Shown: positions 18,776-29,021 of the stretch, one piece after another
How the letters are laid out: the number at the start of each line of letters is the position of its first letter
Numbering within the stretch: the stretch's first letter is position 1
From: Pseudoxanthomonas suwonensis 11-1
GTDB lineage: Bacteria; Pseudomonadota; Gammaproteobacteria; Xanthomonadales; Xanthomonadaceae
Direction: 5' to 3'
NCBI RefSeq assembly: GCF_000185965.1
Contig: NC_014924.1
Coordinates: 2,418,001-2,482,000 of the forward strand
Length of the DNA stretch: 64,000 nt
Notes under the pieces: model-generated
The model's input: only the letters and a program-made list of their open reading frames with translations
Database searches by the model: none
Told to the model about the DNA's origin: nothing
Made by a program: the position numbers and the translations under genes

Positions 18776-20068
18776 TCAGCCGGCCACGGGCTGCGCGCGC
18801 AGGCGCATCGGCTGCGGGCGCAGGTAGGTGGCCGAGCGCCACAGCCATTCCATCGGGCCGAAGCGGAAGCGCGCCAGCCAGACGTGGGCCAGCAGTACCT
18901 GCAGCACGAACAGCACCAACGCGAAAGGCACGTGCCAGGCGCGCGGCAGCTGGCCGTACCAGCCCAGGCCATAGCCGTAGAACACCAGGGTGCAGACCAC
19001 CGACTGCATCAGGTAGTTGGTCAGGGCCATGCGTCCGGCGGGCGCCAGCCAGGCGCCCAGCCGCGCGCCCGGGCCCTTGAAGAACGCCACCAGCCAGCCC
19101 AGGTAGCCCAGGCACATCAGGCCGCTGCCGAGCATGCCCAGGGCCTGGGCGCTGCCGGACCGGAAATCGAGCCGGTCGATCGGGGTATGGGACTCCATGG
19201 CGAAGCTGCCCCCCATCGCCAGCAGGCCCAGCGGCAGCGCGCCCCAGCGCAGGAAGCCGAACAGGCGCGGACGGCTTGCCGGCTGCAGGATCGCGCCGCT
19301 GCGGACCATGGCCGCGCCCAGCAGGAACATGCCCAGCACCATCGGTCCGAAGAGGAAGATGTTGTTGACCATGATCCCGAACTCGCGCACGCGCAGCTGC
19401 ACCGCCTCGGCGTAGCTGCCGGCGGCATAGATCCGGCTGGCATCGTCGACGATCGCGCGCACGTCCCCGGTACCCTTGGCGATGGCCTGGTCCCAGCTGG
19501 CGGCGCTCTCCGGGCTCAGGCTCATCAGCCCGGCGATCAGGGCGATGCCGAACATCATCGCCGGCGCGGCCAGGTAGGCGGCCCCGCCCAGCCAGGCCAG
19601 CCAGCGCGCGGGCACCGGCTGGAACGCCAGCAGCAGGAAGGACAGCAGCGCGTAAGTGACCAGCACGTCGCCGCTCCACACCAGCAGGGCGTGGGCCAGG
19701 CCGATCACCAGCAGGGCAACGCTGCGGCGCAGGTACAGCAGGGCGAACGGCCGCCCGGCGGCCTCGGCGCGCTGGACGATCACCGCGAAGCCCATGCCGA
19801 ACAGCAGCGAGAACAGGGTGAAGAACTTGCCCTGGACGAAGAAGTAGATGAGGCCGTCCACGAGCCGGTCGACCCCGGTGAGGGCCGGGTCCAGGCCGGA
19901 CGCGGAGAGGAACAGGGGGCCGTTGAAGGCCTCCATGTTCATCAGCAGGATGCCCAGCAGGGCGAAGGCGCGGATGGCGTCGAGCAGGGTGATGCGCTCG
20001 TTCGGCGCGATCGGGGCGAGGTTCGCTGCGGTCACTTCCAGCTCCGTTCCATGGATCGGGGGCGCCAT
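18776..20068 (-). CDS. DUF418 family integral membrane protein (YeiB-like)
   Basis: A 430-residue polytopic membrane protein. The family hallmark near the N-terminus is visible, LLDAIRAFALLGILLMNMEAF, and the C-terminal DUF418 block has APAGRMALTNYLMQSV and GPMEWLWRS. About ten hydrophobic segments are seen. Members occur widely in bacteria; no biochemical function is established. The ATG at 20068 is preferred because an earlier in-frame ATG adds low-complexity sequence. The gene is divergent from dnaE across about 107 bases. Confidence 0.85.
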   Translation of the reverse strand: MAPPIHGTELEVTAANLAPIAPNERITLLDAIRAFALLGILLMNMEAFNGPLFLSASGLDPALTGVDRLVDGLIYFFVQGKFFTLFSLLFGMGFAVIVQRAEAAGRPFALLYLRRSVALLVIGLAHALLVWSGDVLVTYALLSFLLLAFQPVPARWLAWLGGAAYLAAPAMMFGIALIAGLMSLSPESAASWDQAIAKGTGDVRAIVDDASRIYAAGSYAEAVQLRVREFGIMVNNIFLFGPMVLGMFLLGAAMVRSGAILQPASRPRLFGFLRWGALPLGLLAMGGSFAMESHTPIDRLDFRSGSAQALGMLGSGLMCLGYLGWLVAFFKGPGARLGAWLAPAGRMALTNYLMQSVVCTLVFYGYGLGWYGQLPRAWHVPFALVLFVLQVLLAHVWLARFRFGPMEWLWRSATYLRPQPMRLRAQPVAG

Positions 20069-20175
20069 GATCGCCGATCCGGGCCCCCGCGTGCCTTGCT
20101 GGGCGGGCGGACCCCGGCCGCGGCCGGGCGTCAAGCCTTGTTGCCCCCCCTGCCCCCCGGTACCCTGACCGCCGC

Positions 20176-23100
20176 ATGTCCGGCTTCGTCCACCTCCACG
20201 TCCACACCGAGTACTCGCTTGCGGACTCGATCATCCGCGTGCCCGAGAAACCGGACCAGGCGGACCCGGCCAAGGCCAAGCGGCCGAACCTGCTGAGCCG
20301 TGCGGTGGAACTGGGGCTGCCCGCCCTGGCGGTCACCGACCTCAACAACCTGTTCGCCCTTATCAAGTTCTACAAGGCCTGCGAGGCGGTCGGCATCAAG
20401 CCGGTGGCCGGCGCGGACCTGATGATCGCCAGCAGCCCGGGCGAGGCGCCGTGGCGGATGACCGCGCTGGTGCGCGACCATGGTGGCTATCTCAATCTTT
20501 CCCGCCTGCTGACCCGCGCCTGGATGGAAGGCCACCGCCAGGAAGGCGGCGTGGCCGTGCGCCCGGAATGGGTGCGCGAGTGCGGCAGCGGCCTGATCCT
20601 GCTGGCCGGCCGCGAGAGCCTGGCCGGGCGCCTGGCCTCGGAGAACCGCCACGACCTGGCCCAGCAACACCTGGCCGACTGGCAGCGCGACTTCGACGGC
20701 AACCTTTGCCTGGAGCTGACCCGCACTAGACGCGACGGCGAGGAGGCGTTCAACAGCTTCGCCCTGCACGCGGCGGCCGAGCGCGGCATCCCGGTGGTGG
20801 CGTCCAACGACGTGCGCTTCCTCGACCGTGCCGGCTTCGACGCGCACGAGGCGCGCGTGTGCATTGCCTCCGGCCGGGTGCTGGACGATCCCAAGCGCCC
20901 GCGCGACTACAGCCCCGAGCAGTACCTGAAGTCGCCGGAGGAGATGGCGGCGCTGTTCGCCGACATTCCCGACGCGATCAGCAACACGGTGGAGCTGGCG
21001 CGGCGCTGCAACCTCGAGCTGACCCTGGGCAAGTACGCGCTGCCGGACTATCCGGTGCCGTCGGACGAGACCCTGGACAGCTGGATCCGCAAGGAATCCT
21101 ACGCCGGCATCGAGGAGCGCCTGGCGAAGAACCCGCTGGCCCCGGGCAAGACCCGCGAGGACTACTTCGCGCGGCTGGACTTCGAGCTGGACACCATCAT
21201 CAAGATGGGGTTCCCGGGCTACTTCCTGATCGTTGCCGACTTCATCCAGTGGGGCAAGAACCAGGGCATCCCGATCGGCCCGGGCCGTGGTTCGGGCGCC
21301 GGCTCGCTGGTGGCCTGGGCGCTGAAGATCACCGACCTCGATCCGCTGCCCTACAACCTGCTGTTCGAGCGCTTCCTCAACCCGGAACGCGTGTCGATGC
21401 CCGACTTCGACATCGACTTCTGCATGGACCGGCGCGACGAGGTGATCGACTACGTCGCCCGCAAGTACGGGCGCGAGCGGGTCAGCCAGATCATCACCTA
21501 CGGCACCATGGCGGCGAAGGCGGTGGTGCGCGACACCGGCCGCGTGCTGGGCTTCCCGTACGGCTTCGTCGACGGCGTCGCCAAGCTGGTCCCCAACATC
21601 CTGGGCATCACGCTCAAGGACGCGATGGGCGAAGGCAAGGACAGCGAGATGGCCTCGGCCGAGCTGATCCAGCGCTACGGCAGCGAGGACGACGTCCGCG
21701 ACCTGATCGACCTGGCGCGCCAGCTCGAGGACCTGACCCGCAACGCCGGCAAGCACGCCGGCGGCGTGGTGATCGCGCCGACCCCGCTGCACACCTTCTG
21801 CCCGCTGTTCGCCGAACACGACCACGACGGCCTCGGCCGCAATCCGGTCACCCAGTTCGACAAGAACGACGTGGAGGAAGTCGGCCTGGTGAAGTTCGAC
21901 TTCCTGGGCCTGCGCACGCTGACGATCATCGACTGGGCGGTGAAGGCCATCAACCGCCGCCACGAGCGCGCCGGCATCCCGCCGCTGGACATCGCCGCGC
22001 TGCCGCTGGACGACGCGGCCACCTACAAGGACATCTTCGCCAGCGGCAACACCGGCGCGGTGTTCCAGTTCGAATCCTCGGGCATGCGCCGCCTGCTGAA
22101 GGACGCGCGCCCGGACCGCTTCGAGGACCTGATCGCCCTGGTGTCGCTGTACCGCCCGGGCCCGATGGACCTGATCCCGGACTTCAACGCGCGAAAGCAC
22201 GGCCAGCAGGAGATCGTCTACCCCGACCCGCGCACCGAGGCCATCCTGGCCGACACCTACGGAATCATGGTGTACCAGGAGCAGGTCATGCAGATGGCGC
22301 AGATCGTCGGCGGCTACTCGCTGGGCGGCGCCGACCTGCTGCGCCGCGCGATGGGCAAGAAGATCCCGGCGGAGATGGCCAAGCACCGCGAGATGTTCCG
22401 CGAGGGTGCGGCCAGGGGCGGCGTCGACGAGAAGAAGGCCGACGAGATCTTCGACCTGATGGAGAAGTTCGCCGGCTACGGCTTCAACAAGTCGCACGCC
22501 GCCGCCTACGCGCTCGTCTCCTACCAGACCGCCTGGCTCAAGCGCCATTACCCGGCCGAGTTCATGGCCGCCACCATGTCCTCGGACATGGACAACACCG
22601 ACAAGGTGGTGGGCTTCCTGGTCGAGGCGCGCAACCTCGGCCTGGCCATCCTGCCGCCGACGGTCAACGACTCGCCGTACATGTTCGAGGCGGTGACCGC
22701 CGACACCATCCGCTACGGCCTGGGCGCGATCAAGGGCGTGGGCCGCGGCCTGTGCGAGGCCATCGTCGCCGAGCGCGAAGCGGGCGGCGACTACCGCGAC
22801 CTGCTCGATTTCTGCCGCCGGGTGGACTCGACCAAGCTCAACCGCCGCGCACTGGAAGCGATGGTGAATGCGGGTGCGCTGGACGCGCTGGGCCGCAACC
22901 GCGCCACCCTGATGCTGCAGCTGCCGGAAGTGCTCAAGGCCACCGACCAGATGGCCAAGGAAGCGGCCGCCGGCCAGACCTCGCTGTTCGGCATGCCCTC
23001 GGCCGATGCCGGCCCGTCGATGCAGCTGGACCTGCCGGAGTGCGCCGAATGGCCGCTGCGCCAGGTGCTGGACGGCGAGCGCGAAACCCTTGGCCACTAC

Positions 23101-23751
23101 CTCAGCGGCCATCCGTTCGACCCCTACCGCGAGGACGTGCGCGGGCTGGTCGGCAGCGACCTGGGCGACCTGGAGAAGCTGTGGGCCGCCGGCACCAGCG
23201 GTGCCAACGAGAAGCGCAGCTGGCGTCCCGAGGTCCAGGTGGTGGTCGCCGGCCTGGTCGTGGGCCTTCGCCGCAAGGGCGACAGCCAGGTGTTCGTGCA
23301 GCTGGAGGACGGCCGCGGCCGCCTCGAGTGCGGCGTGTTCGCAGAGGCCGCCGCGGAGATGTCCAGCCTGCTGGTGCGCGACCGCGTGCTGGTCGTGCAG
23401 GGCGGCCTGCGCGAGGACGAGTTCAACGGTGGCTGGAGCCTGCGCCTGAAGCAGGCCTGGGACTTCGAGCAGCTGTGTGCCAACCACGCGCAGCGCCTGG
23501 CCCTGCGCCTGGACCTGCGCGACCCGCAGGCCTGGAACCGGATCGAGGACGTGCTCGCCCGCCACCGTCCCGGCCCCACCCCGCTGCGCCTGCACGTGCA
23601 GGTCGGCCGCAAGGGCGAGAGCGCCACCGGCGTGCTCGACCTCAACGGCAGCAACTCGGTGCGGGTGGCGCCGCCGCTGCTGGACGCGCTGCGCGGCCTG
23701 CCGATCGTGCGCGGGGTCAAGCTGGCCATCGGCCGGCCCTGGGTCAACTGA
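20176..23751 (+). CDS. dnaE: DNA polymerase III alpha subunit
   Basis: The replicative polymerase catalytic subunit, 1,191 residues, within the usual proteobacterial DnaE range. The PHP domain opens it (FVHLHVHTEYSLADS). The polymerase palm has GPGRGSGAGSLVAW and the catalytic aspartates in MPDFDIDFCMD near residues 409-418. YRPGPMDLIPDF and FNKSHAAAYALVSYQTAWLK follow, and an OB-fold-like segment VVVAGLVVGLRRKGD lies near residue 1,020. In relatives dnaE is followed closely by accA; here a divergent lysR/ridA pair intervenes. Its stop lies 3 bases from the stop of the convergent lysR gene. Confidence 0.98.
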   Translation: MSGFVHLHVHTEYSLADSIIRVPEKPDQADPAKAKRPNLLSRAVELGLPALAVTDLNNLFALIKFYKACEAVGIKPVAGADLMIASSPGEAPWRMTALVRDHGGYLNLSRLLTRAWMEGHRQEGGVAVRPEWVRECGSGLILLAGRESLAGRLASENRHDLAQQHLADWQRDFDGNLCLELTRTRRDGEEAFNSFALHAAAERGIPVVASNDVRFLDRAGFDAHEARVCIASGRVLDDPKRPRDYSPEQYLKSPEEMAALFADIPDAISNTVELARRCNLELTLGKYALPDYPVPSDETLDSWIRKESYAGIEERLAKNPLAPGKTREDYFARLDFELDTIIKMGFPGYFLIVADFIQWGKNQGIPIGPGRGSGAGSLVAWALKITDLDPLPYNLLFERFLNPERVSMPDFDIDFCMDRRDEVIDYVARKYGRERVSQIITYGTMAAKAVVRDTGRVLGFPYGFVDGVAKLVPNILGITLKDAMGEGKDSEMASAELIQRYGSEDDVRDLIDLARQLEDLTRNAGKHAGGVVIAPTPLHTFCPLFAEHDHDGLGRNPVTQFDKNDVEEVGLVKFDFLGLRTLTIIDWAVKAINRRHERAGIPPLDIAALPLDDAATYKDIFASGNTGAVFQFESSGMRRLLKDARPDRFEDLIALVSLYRPGPMDLIPDFNARKHGQQEIVYPDPRTEAILADTYGIMVYQEQVMQMAQIVGGYSLGGADLLRRAMGKKIPAEMAKHREMFREGAARGGVDEKKADEIFDLMEKFAGYGFNKSHAAAYALVSYQTAWLKRHYPAEFMAATMSSDMDNTDKVVGFLVEARNLGLAILPPTVNDSPYMFEAVTADTIRYGLGAIKGVGRGLCEAIVAEREAGGDYRDLLDFCRRVDSTKLNRRALEAMVNAGALDALGRNRATLMLQLPEVLKATDQMAKEAAAGQTSLFGMPSADAGPSMQLDLPECAEWPLRQVLDGERETLGHYLSGHPFDPYREDVRGLVGSDLGDLEKLWAAGTSGANEKRSWRPEVQVVVAGLVVGLRRKGDSQVFVQLEDGRGRLECGVFAEAAAEMSSLLVRDRVLVVQGGLREDEFNGGWSLRLKQAWDFEQLCANHAQRLALRLDLRDPQAWNRIEDVLARHRPGPTPLRLHVQVGRKGESATGVLDLNGSNSVRVAPPLLDALRGLPIVRGVKLAIGRPWVN

Positions 23752-23754
23752 GCC

Positions 23755-24663
23755 TCAGCCGGCGTCGTACGGCGCCATCAGTTCCACCATCCAGTCGATG
23801 AAGGCACGCAGGCGCGCCCCGACCTGCGGTCGCGGACGCCAGGCAAGCGACAGCGGCATCGGCGCCAGCCGCCAGTCCGCGAACAGCTCCACCAGCTCGC
23901 CGCGCGCCACGTGCGCGTCGGCCATGTAGCGCGGCATCCAGGCCACGCCCAGCCCGGCCAGGACCGCGGCCTGGTAGGCATTCCCGTCGTCCACGGCCAG
24001 CCGCGGCCGGGCGCGCACCTGCACCTGCTCGGTGCCGCGGCGCAGGACCGGCTGCAGCGGGCGGCCGCTGCTGGCCCACAGGAAGCCCACGCTACGGTGC
24101 GCGGCGCCTTCCAGCTCGCCCGGATGCGCCGGGGTGCCATGCCTTTCCAGATAGGCCGGAGCGGCGTACACGCCCAGCGCCAGCCGCGCCAGGCGGCGTG
24201 CCACCAGCGAGCCGTCGGCCAGTTCGCCACCACGGACCACGCAGTCGACATTGGCGCCCATCAGGTCCACCACGCGGTCGCTGGCACCCAGCACCAGCTC
24301 TATCTCCGGATGGCGCGCGTGGAACGCCGGCAGCGCCGGCACCACCACCAGCCGCGCCAGCGGGCTCGGCATGTCCACCCGCAGGCGCCCGCGGGCGGCG
24401 GCGGCCTGGCCCGGCAGTCCGGTCTCGGCGTCGTCCAGGTCGGCGAGCAGGCGCAGCGCGCGCTCGAGGAAGGCGCTGCCGTCGGCGGTCAGGGTCACCC
24501 GCCGGGTGGTGCGGTCCAGCAGCCGTACCCGCAGCCGTGCCTCCAGCTGCTGCACCAGCTGGGTCACGGTGGCCCGGGCCAGGCCCAGGTCGGTCGCCGC
24601 GCGGGTGAAGCTGCCGGTTTCGGCAACCCGGACGAAGGCCTGCATCGCGTCGAAACGGTCCAT
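23755..24663 (-). CDS. LysR family transcriptional regulator
   Basis: A 302-residue LysR-type regulator. The N-terminal winged helix reads FVRVAETGSFTRAATDLGLA and VTQLVQQLEARLRVRLLDRT, followed by the effector domain (MPSPLARLVVVPALPAFHARH, DLMGANVDCVVRGGE). This subtype with VDCVVRGG resembles regulators that often sit next to oxidoreductase or detoxification genes. It is divergent from a ridA-like gene across 136 bases, the usual arrangement for a LysR regulator and its target. The effector is unknown. Confidence 0.9.
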   Translation of the reverse strand: MDRFDAMQAFVRVAETGSFTRAATDLGLARATVTQLVQQLEARLRVRLLDRTTRRVTLTADGSAFLERALRLLADLDDAETGLPGQAAAARGRLRVDMPSPLARLVVVPALPAFHARHPEIELVLGASDRVVDLMGANVDCVVRGGELADGSLVARRLARLALGVYAAPAYLERHGTPAHPGELEGAAHRSVGFLWASSGRPLQPVLRRGTEQVQVRARPRLAVDDGNAYQAAVLAGLGVAWMPRYMADAHVARGELVELFADWRLAPMPLSLAWRPRPQVGARLRAFIDWMVELMAPYDAG

Positions 24664-24799
24664 GGGTCCGTCAGATGGCGTGGATTGTTTGGATTTTACA
24701 AACAGTCTGGCCAGGGCTGGGCGGTATATCCGCCGGGGCCGGCTTCCTACAGTGACCGCGGGCCATCCATCCCGGACGGCCACCGATGGAGCAACGGCG

Positions 24800-25198
24800 A
24801 TGGCAACCCGCGTGGCGGTATTCCCCGAAGGACGGCAGGACCTGTACACACGCAACCGCTACTCGGCGGCGGTACGCGCCGGCGACCTGCTGTTCGTGTC
24901 CGGGCAGGTGGGCAGCCGCGAGGACGGCTCGCCGGAGCCGGACCTGGAACGGCAGGTGCGACGCGCCTTCGCCAACCTGGAGGGGGTGCTGGCCGCGGCC
25001 GGCTGCAGCTTCGAGGACGTGGTCGACGTGACCGTGTTCATGGTCGACGCCGAGCGCGACTTCGAGCGTGCCTGGCAGGTCGCCGCCGAGTACTGGGGCG
25101 GGCCGCCCTATCCGGCCCTCACCGGCATCGGCGTGGAGTGGCTGTACGGCTTCCGTTTCGAGATCAAGGCGGTGGCGCGGATGCCACAGGCGGCCTGA
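24800..25198 (+). CDS. RidA/YjgF family protein, divergent subgroup
   Basis: A 132-residue protein of the RidA superfamily, whose archetype hydrolyses reactive enamine/imine intermediates. Recognisable are [43 protein letters not shown] and VVDVTVFM. The segment corresponding to the catalytic arginine region of archetypal RidA (VEVARLP) reads GVEWLYG here, so the key arginine appears absent. This suggests a non-archetypal Rid subgroup, possibly a different hydrolase or a binding protein. GGAG lies 8 bases before the ATG. It is probably controlled by the divergent LysR regulator (inference from arrangement). Confidence 0.85.
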   Translation: MATRVAVFPEGRQDLYTRNRYSAAVRAGDLLFVSGQVGSREDGSPEPDLERQVRRAFANLEGVLAAAGCSFEDVVDVTVFMVDAERDFERAWQVAAEYWGGPPYPALTGIGVEWLYGFRFEIKAVARMPQAA

Positions 25199-25283
25199 GC
25201 CCCATACCGTACGGTCCGGTCCAATCACGTGTGTTCGGCTACACTCCCCGCCTTCCTGTACTACCCGGCATGCCGGACAACGG

Positions 25284-26243
25284 ATGAATCCGAACTACCT
25301 CGATTTCGAGCAGCCCATCGCGGACCTGGAGGCCAAGATCCAGGAGTTGCGCAACGCCAGCACCGGCCCGGCGGTCAACGTCGACACCGAGGTCAAGACG
25401 CTGCAGGACAAGCTCCGGGTCCGCACCGCGCAGATCTTCCGCGACCTGACCCCGTGGCAGGTCTCGCAGATGTCGCGCCACCCGCAGCGCCCCTATACGC
25501 TGGATTATGTGCAGATCATCTGCGACGAGTTCCAGGAGCTGGCCGGCGACCGCGCCTTCGCCGACGACAAGGCGATCGTCGGCGGCCTGGCCCGCATCGA
25601 CGGCCGTCCGGTCATGGTCATCGGCCACCAGAAGGGGCGCGACACCCGCGAGAAGGTGCGCCGCAACTTCGGCATGCCCAAGCCCGAGGGCTACCGCAAG
25701 GCCCTGCGCCTGATGAAGATGGCCGAGCGCTTCAGCCTGCCGATCCTGACCTTCATCGACACCCCGGGCGCCTGGCCGGGCATCGATGCCGAGGAGCGCG
25801 GCCAGTCCGAGGCCATCGCCCGCAACCTGCTGGAGATGGCCGAGCTGAAGGTGCCGATCATCTGCAGCGTGATCGGCGAAGGCGGCTCCGGCGGCGCCCT
25901 GGCCATCGGCGTGGGCGACGCCACGATCATGCTCGAGTACAGCACCTACTCGGTGATCTCGCCCGAAGGCTGCGCCTCGATCCTGTGGAAGGACGCGGGC
26001 AAGGCCAAGGACGCGGCCGAGCAGCTGGGCCTGACCGCGCGCCGGCTCAAGGAGCTGGGCCTGGTCGACAAGGTCGTGCGCGAGCCCACCGGCGGTGCCC
26101 ACCGCAACCCGCGGCAGATGGCGCGCCGGCTCAAGGCGGTCCTGCTCAACGAGCTCGACGCCCTGGAGCAGCTGCCGGTCGAGCAGCTGGTGCAGCGCCG
26201 CTACAAGCGCCTGCACGGCTACGGCGCCTACGAGGCCGCGTAA
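25284..26243 (+). CDS. accA: acetyl-CoA carboxylase carboxyltransferase alpha subunit
   Basis: With AccD it transfers the carboxyl group from biotin to acetyl-CoA, making malonyl-CoA for fatty acid synthesis. The 319-residue protein has the family start [19 protein letters not shown], then [53 protein letters not shown], and [15 protein letters not shown] for acyl-CoA binding. Length and start agree with orthologues. It lies between ridA and tilS, in its conserved place downstream of dnaE. Confidence 0.98.
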   Translation: MNPNYLDFEQPIADLEAKIQELRNASTGPAVNVDTEVKTLQDKLRVRTAQIFRDLTPWQVSQMSRHPQRPYTLDYVQIICDEFQELAGDRAFADDKAIVGGLARIDGRPVMVIGHQKGRDTREKVRRNFGMPKPEGYRKALRLMKMAERFSLPILTFIDTPGAWPGIDAEERGQSEAIARNLLEMAELKVPIICSVIGEGGSGGALAIGVGDATIMLEYSTYSVISPEGCASILWKDAGKAKDAAEQLGLTARRLKELGLVDKVVREPTGGAHRNPRQMARRLKAVLLNELDALEQLPVEQLVQRRYKRLHGYGAYEAA

Positions 26244-26351
26244 GACGAGCGCCCTGCGCGGCGGCGGCCATGCCGTCGCGCAGGACTTGTCACCGGGGCG
26301 AGCCGGCATGCCTGCACTTCCGGCCTGGCCCTGCCAACCGGCCCGGTCCAG

Positions 26352-26489
26352 GTGCCGCTGCTGGTGACACTGTCGATCAACCGGCTCGCGCCGCACCGCC
26401 GCTCGTCCCTTCCCGGCTGGATGCTGGCCTGGTTCATCACTGTGCGCTGGATCTTCGCGATCGTGATGATCCTGCGCCAGGTGCGCTGA
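26352..26489 (+). CDS. possible small membrane protein ORF
   Basis: A frame open since the accA stop encodes 45 residues from a GTG at 26352. It has a basic middle (NRLAPHRRSSLPGW) and one hydrophobic segment, MLAWFITVRWIFAIVMIL. The sequence has a protein-like composition and fills the otherwise gene-free accA-tilS gap, ending 24 bases before tilS. No good ribosome binding site is visible and no ATG exists near the natural start, so it may be the relic of a longer gene. Family unknown. Confidence 0.3.
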   Translation: MPLLVTLSINRLAPHRRSSLPGWMLAWFITVRWIFAIVMILRQVR

Positions 26490-26513
26490 GGCGGCGACGG
26501 CTACCATTGCGGC

Positions 26514-27845
26514 ATGGCATCCAGCCTGCCGCTTCCCTTCGATGCATTACCCGCGACCGGCGCCCTGGTCGTGGGTTTCAGCGGTGGGCTGGATTCGAGC
26601 GCGCTGCTGCACGCACTGGCCGCTGAGCCTGCCATCCGCGCCCGCGGCCTGCGCGCGGTGCACGTGCACCACGGCCTGCATGCCGATGCCGGCGACTGGG
26701 CCGCCCACTGCCTCCGCCAGGCCGCGGCCTGGGGCGTGCCGCTGCAGGTGATCGAGGTGCAGGTGCCGGCCGATGCCGGCCTGGGCCTGGAAGGTGCCGC
26801 GCGCGAGGCGCGCTATGCCGCCCTGCTCTCCACGCTGGGCCCGGGCGAGGTGCTGGTGACCGCCCACCACCTGGACGACCAGGCCGAGACCTTCCTGCTG
26901 CGTGCGCTGCGCGCCTCCGGCCCGGAAGGGCTGGGCGCGATGCGGCCGCTGCGCCGCTTCGGCGGGGGCTGGCACTGGAGGCCACTGCTTGGCCTGTCGC
27001 GCGCCGTGCTGGAGGACCATGCCCGCGCCCATGGCCTGGCCTGGGTCGACGACCCCAGCAATGCCCTGGCCGATGCCGACCGCAACTTCCTGCGACTGGA
27101 AGTGCTGCCCCTGCTGCAGCGGCGCTGGCCGCACGCGGCCGCGGCCCTGGCTCGCAGCGCAGGGCTGAGCGCCGAGGCCGATGCCCTGTTGCAGGAGGAC
27201 GAGGAAGCCCTGCTCCACCAGCACGCGGGCGAACACGGACACACCCTGCCGGTGGAGCTGCTGCTGTCGCTGACGCCGGCGCGGCGTGCACGCCTGCTGC
27301 GGCTGTGGGTCCGCAAGCTTGGACTGCCGCCGCTGCCGGCCCGCGGGATCGACCGGATCGAGCACGAGCTGCTGCAGGCGCGTCCCGACGCAGAGGCCTG
27401 CTTCGCCTGGTCCGGCGCGCGCGTGCTCCGCTGGCGCGGGCTGCTGCATGCCGACCAGGAGCGCCCGCCGCTGCCGGCGGACTGGAGCGCGACCTGGGAC
27501 GGGCACGCGCCGCTGGAACTTCCCGGCGGCGGCAGCCTTTGCTTTGTCGATGCCGATGCGAAGGACCAGCCAGCGGCGACCGCATTCGATGCGCCGCTGC
27601 AGGTGCGGGCGCGCCAGGGTGGCGAGCGCATCCGCCTACCCGGCCGCAGCCACTCGCACGCGCTCAAGCATGTCCTGCAGGAACGCGCGGTGCCGCCCTG
27701 GCGGCGCGCGCACCTTCCCTTGCTGGTCGATGCCGGCGGCGAGGTGCTGGCTGCCGCTGACGTGGCCTTGTCGGCCACACTGCAAGACTGGCTTGGCGCC
27801 CGTGGCCTGACCCTGCGCTGGCTGGCACCGGGCGATCCGCGTTGA
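26514..27845 (+). CDS. tilS: tRNA(Ile)-lysidine synthase
   Basis: Converts the wobble cytidine of the AUA-decoding tRNA-Ile to lysidine, using ATP and lysine; essential for correct decoding. The 443-residue length matches the long proteobacterial form. The N-type ATP pyrophosphatase P-loop SGGLDSS is at 23-29, [19 protein letters not shown] and [18 protein letters not shown] lie in the catalytic domain, and the C-terminal tRNA-binding domain carries [15 protein letters not shown] and [15 protein letters not shown]. It lies in the conserved dnaE-accA-tilS neighbourhood. Confidence 0.97.
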   Translation: MASSLPLPFDALPATGALVVGFSGGLDSSALLHALAAEPAIRARGLRAVHVHHGLHADAGDWAAHCLRQAAAWGVPLQVIEVQVPADAGLGLEGAAREARYAALLSTLGPGEVLVTAHHLDDQAETFLLRALRASGPEGLGAMRPLRRFGGGWHWRPLLGLSRAVLEDHARAHGLAWVDDPSNALADADRNFLRLEVLPLLQRRWPHAAAALARSAGLSAEADALLQEDEEALLHQHAGEHGHTLPVELLLSLTPARRARLLRLWVRKLGLPPLPARGIDRIEHELLQARPDAEACFAWSGARVLRWRGLLHADQERPPLPADWSATWDGHAPLELPGGGSLCFVDADAKDQPAATAFDAPLQVRARQGGERIRLPGRSHSHALKHVLQERAVPPWRRAHLPLLVDAGGEVLAAADVALSATLQDWLGARGLTLRWLAPGDPR

Positions 27846-27876
27846 CCCTCCCCGCCCCACCGCGCACACTTGCCGC

Positions 27877-28134
27877 ATGCCGAAGAACGATGCCCTCGAA
27901 GCCTCTCCCGTCGCCCAGTTCGAGCAGTCGCTGGACGAACTGGAGCAGCTGGTCGAGAAGATGGAACAGGGCGAAATGAGCCTTGAGGATTCGCTGGCCG
28001 CCTACGAGCGCGGCGTCGGCCTGTACCGCCGCTGCCAGGGCGCGCTGGAGCAGGCCGAGCTGCGGGTGCGCCTGCTCTCCGATCCCGAACGTCCCGGTGA
28101 CGCCCAGCCCTTTGGCGCCGACGATGGCGCCTGA
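27877..28134 (+). CDS. xseB: exodeoxyribonuclease VII small subunit
   Basis: An 85-residue small subunit that binds XseA to form the processive single-strand exonuclease VII. The body [20 protein letters not shown], followed by [12 protein letters not shown], is the family signature of two amphipathic helices. It overlaps the ispA start by 11 bases, so the two are translationally coupled, as in many proteobacteria. The large subunit is not in this window. Confidence 0.96.
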   Translation: MPKNDALEASPVAQFEQSLDELEQLVEKMEQGEMSLEDSLAAYERGVGLYRRCQGALEQAELRVRLLSDPERPGDAQPFGADDGA

Positions 28135-28999
28135 GGTGTTCACGCGCTGGGCCGCGCGCACCGAAGCCACCCTCGACCGCCTGCTCCCCGCCGACACCGC
28201 CGAACCGCGGCGCCTGCACGCGGCCATGCGCCACGCCACCCTCGGCGGCGGCAAGCGCATGCGTCCGCTGCTGGTCTACGCCGCCGGCACCGCGCTGGGC
28301 GCCGACGAAGCCAGCCTGGACCTGCCGGCCGCCGCGGTCGAGCTGGTCCACGCCTACTCGCTGGTGCACGACGACCTGCCGGCGATGGACGACGACGACA
28401 TGCGCCGCGGCCGTCCCACCGTGCACGTGGCCTTCGACGAGGCCACCGCGATCCTCGCCGGAGACGCACTTCAGACCCTGGCCTTCGAGGCCCTGGCCGA
28501 TGCTGCAGCCCCGGCGGAACTGCGTGCAGGCTGGATGCAGTCGCTGGCGCGCGCCTCCGGCGCCGGCGGCATGTGCGGCGGCCAGGCCTTGGACATCGAC
28601 GCCACCGGCAGCCAGCTGCCGCTGGAAGCGCTGCAGCGCATGCACTCGCTCAAGACCGGCGCCCTGATCCGCGCCGCGGTGCGCATGGGCGCGCTGGGTG
28701 CCGGCGCCGACGAGGCGCGGCTGCGGCAGCTGGACCGCTATGCCGACGCGCTGGGCCTGGCCTTCCAGGTGCGCGACGACCTGCTCGACATCGAGGCCAG
28801 CTCCGAAGCGCTGGGCAAGACCGCGGGCAAGGACGTGGCCCAGGCCAAGTCCACCTACCCCGCGCTGCTTGGCGTGGACGGTGCCCGCGCCAAGCTCGGA
28901 CAGCTGGCGGCGGAAATGCGCGCGGCGCTGGAGGAGATCGACGGCGACTGCAGCCTGCTGCAGGCGCTGGGCGAGCTGGCGGTACGCCGCGACCACTGA
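28124..28999 (+). CDS. ispA: farnesyl/geranyl diphosphate synthase
   Basis: A polyprenyl synthase condensing isopentenyl with dimethylallyl diphosphate to farnesyl diphosphate. The 291-residue protein has the first aspartate-rich motif DDLPAMD at 83-89, the second DDLLD at 218-222, the substrate motif GGGKRMRP at 41-48, and [10 protein letters not shown] and HSLKTGALI in between. Start and overlap with xseB fit the family. In enteric bacteria dxs follows; here a terminator and a convergent DUF4870 gene follow instead. Confidence 0.97.
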   Translation: MAPEVFTRWAARTEATLDRLLPADTAEPRRLHAAMRHATLGGGKRMRPLLVYAAGTALGADEASLDLPAAAVELVHAYSLVHDDLPAMDDDDMRRGRPTVHVAFDEATAILAGDALQTLAFEALADAAAPAELRAGWMQSLARASGAGGMCGGQALDIDATGSQLPLEALQRMHSLKTGALIRAAVRMGALGAGADEARLRQLDRYADALGLAFQVRDDLLDIEASSEALGKTAGKDVAQAKSTYPALLGVDGARAKLGQLAAEMRAALEEIDGDCSLLQALGELAVRRDH

Positions 29000-29021
29000 C
29001 GCCAGCGCGATGCGCCGGAAA

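Noticed and set aside
20131-23595. A very long open frame on the strand opposite dnaE
   Set aside because: High GC with strong third-position bias leaves antisense frames open. The composition (Q, H, R, V-rich) matches no family, whereas the other strand is an unmistakable DnaE.
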